Source: Glandiceps talaboti (taxonomy: Eukaryota; Hemichordata; Enteropneusta; Spengelidae). From it: a DNA stretch of 64,000 bases. The notes under the pieces are model-generated. The model did not search any database. It was given only the letters and a program-made list of their open reading frames with translations, and was not told the DNA's origin. How positions within the stretch are numbered: the first letter of the stretch is position 1; the number at the start of each line of letters is the position of its first letter. Positions 35,936 to 45,999 of the stretch are shown one piece after another. A program made the position numbers and the translations under genes. The DNA lies in NCBI RefSeq assembly GCF_964340395.1, contig NC_135563.1:1264001-1328000 (forward strand). The letters are read 5' to 3'.

Positions 35936-36394
35936 TATAGTTCAAATCATGAGTAAAATATTTCGCCCCCCCCCCCTTCAGACCAACACAATTTTAATGC
36001 CCCCCCCCCTTAAACCATACATATTTTATGGCTCCCAATTTCTCCCCAGGCCCCCTGAAGTAAATTATGATTGCAACCTTAATATTCGTACCATGTATTA
36101 TTGTTTTATTTTTGCTCGTATTCAAGTACATACACTGAGACATAGCTACCTTCCAAGCTGAACTTGGTTCATAGGCTGCAGTGTGTTCCCCAAAGTATCA
36201 CAATACGGTCAACATTGAAGTTAGTTATGTATATCAAGTATATCAAAAGGGATAAACACCAATGATTGAATCAAATTGAATTTTCAAGGTCGTATTGTAT
36301 AATTGAGCGTGTCTAGAGGATCCAATTTAAGTTTTATTAGTAGCCTGATTGAATTTAATATAAGTCTGTAGTGTCGTTAGATATTTCTATGTTA
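35936..36394. other. C-run repeat end and unassigned sequence
   Basis: Runs of C at 35965-35976 and 36001-36010 are embedded in a segment resembling other G/C-run repeat ends in the window (32160, 37890, 39060). No gene is recognised. Confidence 0.4.
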
Positions 36395-37628
36395 GGCCAG
36401 AAAAAAAGAAGCTGTTCAATTGGCCCTACCTACCCATATTTTTGGCATTTCAATTTTTTTTGGTGATGGGCAAAATATCCCCATGCTGGCTTTGCATGTC
36501 AGTGAAATGCACACTTTGTTTCAAAATTAAGGGAATTTCTTTATATTTTCTGAATAGTACATGTAACAATATACATTTGAGTCAATTCCAAATTATGTAC
36601 TATCAGTGGTTTACTTGGCTCTGATGATGCACACAAGCATGAATTGAGATAAAATTAAACTGTTGCATATCCAATATTCACTAAACAAAATGAGCAAAAC
36701 TTTGTGACCATGGGAAAGGCAGTCATTGGGCCATCAAAAGTCTGGTAGTCTGAAAGTCTTTCTTTATTCATGATTTTTTTGGAATCAAATTAAAATTCAG
36801 GAGAAGTCATTTACCACATCTGCAAAATATCTTTCAGTTTTGCCACAACAAAATACACTTCATAGCCAGATAAAATGTACTGCATGCCATAATTGTCTCT
36901 CAATTCTGGTATTTTAAAACCACACTCAAGCTTTGTAAGACTTTAAATTATGTTTTTTGTTTGATATTTTATGCCTCTAAATGGCCTCCTATATTGTCTT
37001 ATTTTCAAAAAAGTTTGCATTTTTGAGGATGTATCCTTCAGATCAGTAGCAATCACGGTAATAATTGTCTTTCTCCCAAAACAAGATGGAAGGTGACTGA
37101 CTAAGTACCTCCCTTCATAGGTCAGAGCTAATTATTGAGACATCTCATTACAAGTATCCATGTGGAATGCACATCCTTTGTCAAGTAATATCATTTGGAC
37201 TGTTATTGTAGTTGATTATCACTTCTTTTTAATGCATCATTGTACCTGTGCTACCATATATAATTTTATATCTCCTCTATAGTGTAGGTGACAGAAGTAC
37301 CGGTGTGGCTAAAATAATTCTGGAGTTTCATTTAGCAGGTCTTAACATATTTTGAGAGGAGCTACAAAATTTGTTTAACCATAAATTGTGCACATTTCCT
37401 AACTAGAGCTGATGGAAATCAATTGCCATATAGACAAATTGCAAGAGATAAAATCAAAATGAATGAATAAGTACAATATAAACTCAACTTCAAATGTTTT
37501 GCCATCATTACATGTGGTTTGTTTTTACATCCTTTGTAAAAAAAAATAAATAAAAAAAATAAATAAATCGACCTACCTACCCAATGTGTCGGGTTATGTT
37601 GTCCATTGAACAGCTTTTTGTTCTGGCC
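36395..37628. mobile_element. Non-autonomous PIF/Harbinger-type element, 1.23 kb
   Basis: The left end GGCCAGAAAAAAAGAAGCTG (36395-36414), continuing TTCAATTG, is mirrored by CATTGAACAGCTTTTTGTTC then TGGCC, ending at 37628. TTA flanks both sides (36392-36394 and 37629-37631). The interior has only short chance frames (the longest about 60 codons), so a transposase would have to act from elsewhere. TIR identity is about 85 percent by eye. Confidence 0.75.
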
Positions 37629-38351
37629 TTACGACTTGGACGCCTTTTCAATTATTTGTTGTGGGGATACCTTAAGGTTATCATTAGCAATTTACCCCAA
37701 AATCAAATTTAAAGACTTGGAACAAACGTTTCACAGACAAAAGTTTAATTCATTTCCAGTGGCAAGCAAACAACAATTACCACTGTTTAGGGTTTGGTGT
37801 GATACATATCGCCTATTTCCTGACATAAGTTGTGAGTAATTATTGTTTTAAGGGTGCCTTCAGTATTTACAGTGGGAGGGCCGGTGGAATCGGGGGGGGG
37901 GGGGGTCACATTTTACAAACCTGTTCTTGGGGAAGGGTAATATTTTGCATAATAGTGTTTGGGGGGGGGGACAAATTTTACAATCCGTAGTTTGTGACCA
38001 AATTGAAGATTCAATGATCATTAATTTTTTGGTGTGTTTTGAGATGTAAAAGTGAGACGAGCACTCAACATTCATTTTACGGGTACTTTACATGCCAAAG
38101 TTCAAATACATATATTGTAAGAAAATTGTTTAATAAAACTGGATTTTATTGAGTGTACCATCTCACCTTATTACTCACACTGTCCGTGAATGTTGCTATT
38201 AAGATATCTACATACAATCAACAGTTACAGTAACCGGTGCCAAGTTTATCACTCTTTAAAATTGAAGACATACATGTATAGCCTTTCACTGTACTGCACA
38301 TTGGCATTCTCCCTCTTCGTCGCAAAATTAAAGCAAGAGAAGGGGAAGAGG

Positions 38352-38465
38352 ATGCTTCTGCTGCTGCTGCTACTGCTGCTGCTGCTGATGATGATGATGG
38401 TCATGATTATGATGATGGGGATGGTAATGGTAATGGTAGCAGTGATGATGATGATGTTGATGATG

Positions 38466-38496
<31 letters not shown>

Positions 38497-38500
38497 CTTA
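38352..38500. repeat. (CTG)n, (GAT)n compound trinucleotide tract
   Basis: 'ctgctgctg' runs into 'gatgatgatg' with 'ggtaatggtaatggt' between. Methionine- and histidine-rich frames on both strands are artefacts. Downstream 'actgactcaagtagtgaaag' onward reads as an acidic Ser/Asp/Glu-rich stretch in one frame, but no protein is recognised. Confidence 0.93.
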
Positions 38501-38775
38501 GTTTTGAATATAATAGAGAACACGGACAGTGATACATGTACTGACTCAAGTAGTGAAAGTGAGTCAGATGAGAGTGACACTGATAATGGCAATACTGAAG
38601 GGAAGGTGATGATGACAATGATTTCAGTGAAATTTATCCAGGAATACGTTCGAGGTTAGTGAGATCTGATCATATTTTACTTCCATATCTGTAGCATTTT
38701 ATTCCTACACTTTTATCCTGTATTCATTTTTAGCATTTAGTGACTTTCGTTTTATCCATTTTATCTATTAGTTTT

Positions 38776-38815
38776 ACCCTGAAGAAGGCAGCTGTTGCAT
38801 TGCCGAAACGTCGGT
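38776..38815 (+). ncRNA. Hammerhead-ribozyme-like motif without stem III loop
   Basis: Stem I 5' strand ACC (38776-38778) is followed by core CTGAAGA (38779-38785), which fits C3 U4 G5 A6 N7 G8 A9. Stem II is GGC/GCC (38787-38789 with 38802-38804). Then come GAAA (38805-38808), CGT and C17 (38812), and stem I 3' strand GGT (38813-38815). The AC/GT that would close stem III has no loop, so only a dimer or trans arrangement could fold. 'ttttaataaagatcatt' follows, including an AATAAA signal. Confidence 0.5.
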
Positions 38816-39182
38816 TTTAATAAAGATCATTAGAAGATAATAGTGACTGGACATCTTTAATTTCTACCTCATCACACTAAATATATTGTGTATGATTATA
38901 TGAGAAAGGTAACCAGCCAGTCTTTTACTGTTTGTCACTTTATCTTTACAAATATTGCTTTCTTATACAGAGTCAAAATCATTTAATTTGTATGTTTACA
39001 TGTAAAGGGAAGGTTGGTTAACGTTCAGTATATGCAATTGTCATGGGGAGAGTAATGTTTTACAAAATGGGACAAAGGGGAGGGTCACTTTTAACAAATG
39101 GAGAATGGGGGGAGGGTCATGTTTTACTTAACAGACCATGTGTGATTTCCTCCGCCCCCTGTAAATACTGAAGGCTCCCTAA

Positions 39183-39826
39183 CTGCAATGGCTCCTTGAA
39201 CCTGGTTCATGGTATTACGTTTTCTGCAGAACACAAGAATCCCTGTGCCAGTACATGGTCTGAGGACAGCAGGTTTCAAACAAACAACATTATGAATTTC
39301 TATTCAATTGTGACGTTCATTCAGTAACTTGAATGTTCAAGGAAAGCATGCAAGACGAATTCAAATATGTGTATTCACACTGATTGCCACGTTGTCTGCA
39401 TGTCCCAGAATATTTGCCTATTTCAATACAGAGATGTACTGTTGCAATCGAGGTCCTGGACATCAAATCACTCTAGCCCCTAAGTACAATAAATAATTAA
39501 ATAGAAAACCTATAAAATGTTGATACTATGAATGCGTTTGTGTTCCGTTACGATACTGAGATTAACTATAATTAAGATACCTTTTGGAACAAAAACGTTG
39601 CCGTACATGTGAAAGGTGTACCGCAGTTTCGGCCATATCTCATGGCTGTGAATCACCACCAGGGTGCGCCATCTGTAGTTGAAAATTGGAACCCCCCCCC
39701 CCCCCTTAGTGGGTGGGATTTACTATGATGCTGGAGTAGACTTTGGGTAGAGGAGGCGATCTGGCTAACAACGTAAACATGTACTACGAAGGTCAAGCAA
39801 AATAACGAAGGTAAAATAGCAATTGA
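39183..39826. other. Unassigned interval with C-run
   Basis: Contains a run of 14 or so C at 39692-39705. No recognised gene or element ends. Confidence 0.35.
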
Positions 39827-40012
39827 TTGGTCAGAGAACGTACAAACAGTAAAGAGACAGCAATCCAAATACTAAGGTCAATGATGGACATCTCAAAACT
39901 GACTGCAGACAACCTACCTGAGATCCTTGTGTCAACTGACATGTCAATGGATCTACAGAAATACCTGTATCACAATCTGTGCTGCTTGAGACATCTCACC
40001 AAGGTTAAATGA
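39827..40012 (+). other. Open stretch of 61 codons, possible isolated exon
   Basis: The frame is not simple-sequence and has an ordinary protein-like composition, with phrases such as 'ISKLTADNLPEILVSTDMSM' and 'KYLYHNLCCLRHLTKV'. It is preceded by 'gattggtcag' and ends close to 'aaggttaaat', which could be acceptor and donor sites. I recognise no family. With no neighbouring exon it may as well be chance or a transposon fragment. Confidence 0.2.
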
Positions 40013-40232
40013 CTTAAAGTCAATTGGGTTTTACTCACATTACTCACCAGAACCAAATCAAATGGGCCTTTCCAAAGGACAACAATGAATCATCAAAATT
40101 GTCTACTAGGGCTATCTTTGGAATAATTAACCCATTTAAACCAACTCAACTGGATTTTGTGTTCTTTTCAGAGCCACATCCCCCAGAAAGAAATATTCCA
40201 TACCAAACCAATAAACATAACAGATTGTTTAT

Positions 40233-40233
40233 A

Positions 40234-40274
<41 letters not shown>

Positions 40275-40298
40275 GTCTGTCTGTCTGTCTGTGTATCT
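40233..40298. repeat. (GTCT)n microsatellite
   Basis: Tetranucleotide tract with one CTCT slip. Overlapping Cys/Leu/Ser-rich frames are artefacts. Confidence 0.96.
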
Positions 40299-40599
40299 GT
40301 GTGAACTACCAAAATAACTTAATGAAGACTTTGAACAAATGTTGTTTATTAAAAACAATGTAAATATGAATGACGAAAGTCCTAATTTGAAGGTAGATCT
40401 AAATTGATCGAATTGTAAATATAATTTTTAAAAAAGCACTGAACGAAAATTCATAAGAATGCACAGAAAGCCAAACCCCTCAAAATAAGAAAAAAAAAGA
40501 AGCCAAGCAAAGTAATGAATAAAATTAAAAAGAACATAGAAAAGAAATATTGACATCGATATTTTTAGATTAATATAATTGGTTTCCAACCTTGTCTCT

Positions 40600-40800
40600 A
40601 CATTTGCTATAACAATGACAGACACTATTAGCAATACCAAGAATCAAACACAAAGCAGGCCAATTCACATTAAATTCGCTACCACTAAGGTCTGGAATAG
40701 CATCCCCGACTCAATCAGGAATACAACATGTAGAAGCCACTTTAAACAGCTATACATAGATCATCTTCAGTTCAACGAATCATCAATCTTATTATCTATA
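40600..40800 (+). pseudogene. CR1-group LINE extreme C-terminus
   Basis: The frame reads 'NTKNQTQSRPIHIKFATTKV' and then 'WNSIPDSIRNT', 'HFKQLYI'. This matches the CR1/RTE-type C-terminal signature (xR..P..R......GxxxWNSLPxxIRxxxSxxxFKKxLK). Nothing upstream belongs to the element, so it is a very short 5'-truncated copy. Its 3' part may extend through 40900 to the (ATT)n tract at 41152. Confidence 0.65.
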
Positions 40801-41151
40801 TCTTTCTGCATCTCAACTTTCATCACTCTGTGTCACACTTGTTTTTGTCTTTTTCAGCTTTTAATGAATGTGTTTCCCTCAATTTGTTTGTTACATCTGT
40901 AAAGTTCAGTGTTAAACATTTTGTCAACTTCTTGTGAGAAGGCTTGTAAATATTGGACCCCAGTAATGCAGAAATCCATTGTACATTTATTTTCAGAAAA
41001 TACGAACAGTTTGCCCAGATATATTTATCGAAATTTGTTAGACACTTAAATAAGCGGGAACGGACTTGACGAGTTGCCAGACAACTAATTTCCATTTTCC
41101 CCGTTTTCCCATCTTATTGAAATAAGGATGAATTTTCTTATGTATTTGTAT

Positions 41152-41166
41152 CTTATTATTATTATA

Positions 41167-41250
<84 letters not shown>
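41152..41250. repeat. (ATT)n microsatellite, about 98 bp
   Basis: An almost pure ATT tract, followed by 'gggaaataaaagcattattatt'. It may be the tail of the LINE fragment upstream. Asn- or Ile-only frames are artefacts. Confidence 0.97.
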
Positions 41251-41252
<2 letters not shown>

Positions 41253-41713
41253 AATGCCTCAAATCTGGGAAATAAAAGCATTATTATTATTAAGATACAC
41301 TAAACCTTATGATTAATATCGGCAGTAAACACAAGAGTGCACACATACAAAGTAGTTGCTGTGGCTGGAAATACCAGTCATAGTCCCATGTATTTTGGAC
41401 TGATATGGCTGGGTAGGATAAACATGTTCATTCTTTCATTGATAATGTGAAGTTATTAACAAGGACTCGTTCAACCACAAAGTTGAAGAGCGTATATCAC
41501 TGAAAATAAAGTAAGACTCGGATCAAGAAAAACATACAACTCGTATAAAATTGTCTACTCATTCAGGCATGTGCGTAGACTACTTCTTAGTATCGAACTG
41601 TAATAGTTTGTATGTAATTTACTGTACACTTCTACAAATGAAGTAAACTTGGAGACTGACTTTGAAACCAACCCTATTAGTGTATCACCATCTATGCAAA
41701 CATTCTCCTTGCA

Positions 41714-42050
41714 ATGATATTATGGGAAATTCCCCTTGACATACAGTGTCAAATAACTTTCACAAGCAAAATTCCCATCCCACCAACATTTCATGAATCT
41801 GTTGTAGACTATTTTAATACTTTATACGACGAGTTTGGCCTATTTACTTGTTTTCAAAATGACAGGAGGAAGTTTTCATTTGAAATTCATGAGAACAAGA
41901 TACAAAACACAATCATTATTTCACAGTTGCATTTACAGCCAAGTTACTCGTCTCTTTGTGGGAATTTAGCAAAATATGTAAGCCATGGGTCATTTCCCCA
42001 TTGTATACCATCTCATCACATGACGTGTTTTAGATATCAACATTTTTTAC
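41714..42050 (+). other. Open stretch of about 110 codons, unrecognised
   Basis: The frame starts at 41714 and reads ordinary, non-repetitive protein-like sequence (for example 'IPPTFHESVVDYFNTLYDEF' and 'FTCFQNDRRKFSFEIHEN'). It then enters the repeat element at 42051, where it becomes GTCT-repeat translation. It could be an exon or relic cut by the insertion. I recognise no family and no splice support is clear. Confidence 0.25.
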
Positions 42051-42996
42051 CTCCCGTAAGGGTATTAAAAGGGGAATGTGTGTCTGTGTGTGTGTCTGTC
42101 TCTCTGTCTGTCTGTCGGTCTGTCTGTCTGTCTGTGTCATCATTTTCTAAAAATCGGCTGGCTCAATTGTAATGAAATTCGGGATATATAATCTTTAGGG
42201 TAATAGCTAGACCTGATTAGGTTTTGAGCCAGATCTGTTAATGTTTAATTAGAGAAATTTGCATATTAATGAAAAGACTACATACTTCAATTTCAATATA
42301 ATTTAGTATATTCGTTAAACATAACAACATACATTTGTCCTATAAAATACGTTGATGTATTTTAGAGCGTTAATGAATAATTTGCATAATTGATTATTTT
42401 TGGTAATTAGGCTATATCTTAAGAATACACACTTCAAATTCAACATAATTTAGTACATACATTAACCATAAGAAAACACATATGTCCTATCAAGTTTGTT
42501 GATGCACCATACAGTGTTAATGAATAATTTGCATAATTGATGATTTTCGGTAATTAGACTATATCTTAAGAATACATACTTCAATTTCAATATAATTCAG
42601 TACACACGTTAACCATAACAATCGCATATGTCCTGTAAAGTTTGTTGGTGTACCTGTCAGTGTTAATGAACAATTTGCATAATTAATGAATCTTGGTAAT
42701 TAGGCTATCTTATGACTACATGCTTCAATTTCAATACAATTCAGTACATACATTAACCATAACAAATTGTGTATGTCCTATAAAGTTAGTTGATGTACCT
42801 TACAGTGTTAATGAATAATTTGCATGATTAATAATTTTCTTTAATTAGGCTATATCTTAAGACTGCATTAAGTAGTATCATACACTCTTACATACGTTAA
42901 TAAGAAAGCACGCTTGTCCCAAAAAAACAAAGCCTGATACCATAGATTTTTTAGTTTAATGAGTTATTTGCATAATTAGTGGTTCCCTTACGGGAG
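42051..42996. mobile_element. Element with CTCCCGTAAGGG inverted ends and internal 145-bp array
   Basis: CTCCCGTAAGGG at 42051-42062 is exactly mirrored by CCCTTACGGGAG at 42985-42996. Inside, from the left, come a (GTCT)n tract (42078-42138), a unique 100-bp stretch, and about five tandem units of 145-148 bp. In the units 'taatga(a)taatttgcat' starts at 42371, 42519, 42664 and 42809. No protein is encoded. The layout is typical of non-autonomous repeats that carry their own satellite. A target duplication is not evident. Confidence 0.8.
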
Positions 42997-44018
42997 TCAT
43001 TCAGTTTAAATCTGGTTCCTTCTAACATAGCATTCACAATTCAAATTTATTATGACATTAAAGTGATCATATGGATGACAAATGGCGTTTCTTAATTGTT
43101 AATTTTTAATTTACTATTTAACTGTGCTGTTTTCCTACTGGCAAAACAAACACGTGAAAAATCATCAACAAAATCCATGTTTGTAATGCAATGAATTGGA
43201 AATAGTTTAAAAAAATGAGAGTGTAAAATGTCATTCTATATCCCATCAGAGCAATCTCTAATTGCTCTGGCACGTTTAGAAATGTTGATATGCACCACAA
43301 AATAAATGAGAATCAAATGCAACAGATGTCTCCCAGACATTTCCATCATCATGAGAAACAATGGTATCATTGAATGTGACAGGTAATACATTCATTGTAA
43401 TTGTCCTCATCTGTTATAATAAAAGGTGTTCATAAATAATTCAAATAGGTGTAGTATTCTGCTGTTACATCACAGTTTTTGTCATGATTTTGATTTTATA
43501 CGGATCAGTATAATTGAAAATGAAGAGGTCCGAAACGATTTAAAGTTTCAAGTCATTTTTTGTATTACATATACTGCTCACTAGAATGACACATAACTAA
43601 TATATGTATTTTCCAGCGTACGATGTCGTACGGTGTACGATCCAAGCATAGACAGAACGATTAAATGAGACCTTTGATCATAATTTTTTACGTGAAAGAT
43701 TATACCCATTTCAAAACGTGTTACGTTCCTGAAAGTTGTACTACTAAGGATGAAAGTGCATTCATTTTTATAGACCCTCAAAAATGATATATACATGGCA
43801 CCTGGATTACTACAATGATTGAAAGGATGTAGTATGAGCAGTAATAAACGGACATGTTGCTATGGATTAGTTGTCACCTGAGCCAAAGAAAACCCAAATG
43901 GGATATTTGTATTACCATCGCAGGCTTGTTGTAGTTAATGTTGATATAAGGATATATCAACAAGGACGGCATAAGCATAGGCAACCTGCAATAGAGAAAA
44001 TATGGAAGTCAAGGATAC
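42997..44018. other. Unassigned interval
   Basis: 42997-43018 ('tcattcagtttaaatctgg') is shared in inverse orientation with 59181 and 60003. The rest shows no gene, and the short minus-strand frames at 43118-43300 and 43581-43796 are unrecognised. Confidence 0.35.
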
Positions 44019-44252
44019 CTTAATTTTAAATATAATATCTTAGGGGGTAGGTTTATGTTTTTTTAAATATAATATCTTAGGGGGTAGGTTTATGTTTTTT
44101 TTAAAATATAATATCTTAGGGGGTAGGTTTATGTTTTTTTAAATATAATATCTTAGGGGGTAGGTTTATGTTTTTTTAAATATAATATCTTAGGGGGTAG
44201 GTTTATATTTTTTTAAATATAATATCTTAGGGGGTAGGTTTATGTTTTTTTT
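44019..44252. repeat. 37-39-bp tandem repeat, six units
   Basis: 'aatatcttagggggtaggtt' + 'tatgttttttt' repeats with starts of the 'tagggggtag' core at 44041, 44078, 44117, 44154, 44191 and 44228. Length changes lie only in the T-run. The 'ttagggggtagg' core is G-rich but is not the animal telomere repeat TTAGGG in register. Confidence 0.96.
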
Positions 44253-44420
44253 AAGCAAGAACGATTGGATTGATTACGCGATTACGTAATTTGCATAGCC
44301 GTCGGACGCCATTTTTTGATGCATTATGAAGAATAAAGCGCGATGAAAAGATGCAGTATTCGTAACATTCGATTTAAAATTGCAGAAAAAATATGTGGAA
44401 AAACTTATAGATTATGTGAC

Positions 44421-44588
44421 AAATATATAATTTCACGAAATCAATGTTAGTTTTACGTCATAATGCTCCTCGTATGATTCTGCCGACTACAAATTCTCGC
44501 CTCCCAGCTCGAATTTGTATTTTTGCGGAATAATACTCGGAGCATTATGATGACGTAAAAATAACATTGATTTCGTGGCATTATATAT
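44421..44588. repeat. Imperfect long hairpin, MITE-like
   Basis: 'ttcacgaaatcaatgtta' (44432-44449) is mirrored at 44562-44578, and the pairing continues inward through 'ttttacgtcataatgctcc' and outward into AT-rich flanks. The inner part also folds ('ctcgtatgattctgcc...' with '...gcggaataatactcg'). With arms of about 70 bp almost the whole 168 bp is one stem. There is no coding content. Confidence 0.75.
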
Positions 44589-45798
44589 AAGTATTTTTTC
44601 ACCATCTGGTTATTAAAAGATTTGTTTTCAGCAAATTGTTGTGATTTACTTAAATTTGTGTTTGATAATGGGTAGCTCTGCAGCTGTGCAATGTATCAGA
44701 CTCGACTATATGTGTTGCATTGGCTCTACATCAGTGTTTTTACGTCTAAACCAAGTCGACTAGTTTTCTGTTTCATCCTTTCCTAAACGCTGTCTTAAAA
44801 ATCATTTTTCACATGCAGTTTTGAATTCTAAGTGTATTTGTATTGAACAATTTGTGTAGACGCTTGACGTTAGTGACTTTAAGACATATAAATATATTCA
44901 ACTGAATCATTTTCAATCGCATTTTTTCGAAATTTTCCTACATTTAGTATGTTTAATCCTCTATCATTTTTTCTATACGCATAAAATGGATCAACCGATA
45001 TTTCAGACAACGGAACTCTTTCGCAAACATATCTTCTGTGATTACAATAAATCCATGTTAATTTTCCTCCACTGCTGAGAAAGCCATAGTATAAAGTCAT
45101 TATAGTCTTTCCACAGAGCCTAGTACTATTTCGACATGTCTCCAAATGGAAATATACTATATCGATTCAATATTACCGGAAATTATCGTTCGCTGCATCG
45201 TAATATCTAACAAGGTCAGCCGTTGGGGAATTTGACAGACTTTCGTTCACTTGATACGTAAAAATAAAAATGGGTTCAAAGGTCATTATTTTATTGGCTT
45301 CCCACGTATCAAACCAGACCCTTCAATCAATGGCAGTCACTTCTTGTCACTTTTCTTGTCATCAACACATGTACGTGTTAGGATCACACAGCCAACTATG
45401 CTGCAACTATTTTTAGAAGCTTGTATTCCATTAATAAGATCTCTTTTTCGCATTATTTGCTGTGGCGTTGTCATACTATTCATAGCTAATGGGGTCGTGT
45501 CTTGTCAGCGAATACACATTGACATTACTATCTCAAAAGAATTTCCTTTTCAAATGACTTTTATGCACATTTTACAGCTAGTTATATGATTACGTCTATT
45601 CCATCTAACCAACGAGACAATATCATCAAACGTACCGATAGGTTGCAAGAATGACTTTGAACACTCAATTTCTATGTAACAGTTTAATTCGGGTCAATAT
45701 AAAGATGTGCATATATTTGTCTACGTTGATTTCTGGTATAAGTACGTATGTGTTTGTAGAATTTCTCAAGAGAACAAAATAATGTAAGTTCATCTTGC
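44589..45798. other. Unassigned interval with two protein-like frames
   Basis: A minus-strand frame at 44879-45145 (88 codons, containing 'LSSGGKLTWIYCNHRRYVCE') and a plus-strand frame at 45251-45589 (112 codons) have non-repetitive composition. They show no motif, splice context or conservation that I can point to. I do not call them genes. Confidence 0.25.
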
Positions 45799-45848
45799 AT
45801 ACATACATACATACATACATACATACATACATACATACATACATACAT
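45799..45848. repeat. (CATA)n microsatellite
   Basis: Pure tetranucleotide tract immediately upstream of the hammerhead-like motif at 45865. Confidence 0.96.
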
Positions 45849-45864
45849 GAGGTAGAATATTGAT

Positions 45865-45902
45865 ATCCTATGAGGATGAATATCGATTCGAAACGTCAGG
45901 AT
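45865..45902 (+). ncRNA. Hammerhead-ribozyme-like motif without stem III loop
   Basis: Stem I is five pairs, ATCCT (45865-45869) with AGGAT (45898-45902). The core is ATGAGGA (C3 replaced by A). Stem II is GAAT (45878-45881) with ATTC (45886-45889), then GAAA (45890-45893), CGT and C17 at 45897. Compared with 38776-38815 both stems have different sequences but still pair. The C3 substitution predicts weak or no activity. Confidence 0.5.
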
Positions 45903-45999
45903 TGAATTTATTTATCAGAACTGTTCTGCTCATTACTTTTGCACGCCTATGTATGATAGTCCTAGCTGCATTTGCTTTTCAGTACTCTTCCAGTTGAAG

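Larger units (their letters stand above)
37852..39179. mobile_element. Non-autonomous element with TAA target duplication, 1.33 kb
   Basis: The ends are GGGTGCCTTCAGTATTTACA (37852-37871) and the mirrored TGTAAATACTGAAGGCTCCC ending at 39179, with TAA on both outer sides (37849-37851 and 39180-39182). Just inside each end are G-rich 'gggagggtcacatttta'-like stretches in inverse or repeated arrangement. The interior carries a trinucleotide tract (38352-38500) and a hammerhead-like motif (38776-38815). No transposase is present. TWA duplication suggests PIF/Harbinger mobilisation. Confidence 0.72.

Noticed and set aside
38190-38618. Met-rich and His-rich frames on both strands
   Set aside because: Artefacts of the CTG/GAT trinucleotide tract.
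41038-41316. Poly-Asn and poly-Ile frames
   Set aside because: Artefacts of the (ATT)n tract.
44019-44252. Interstitial telomeric repeat
   Set aside because: The core is TTAGGGGGTAGG within a 37-bp unit, not head-to-tail TTAGGG.
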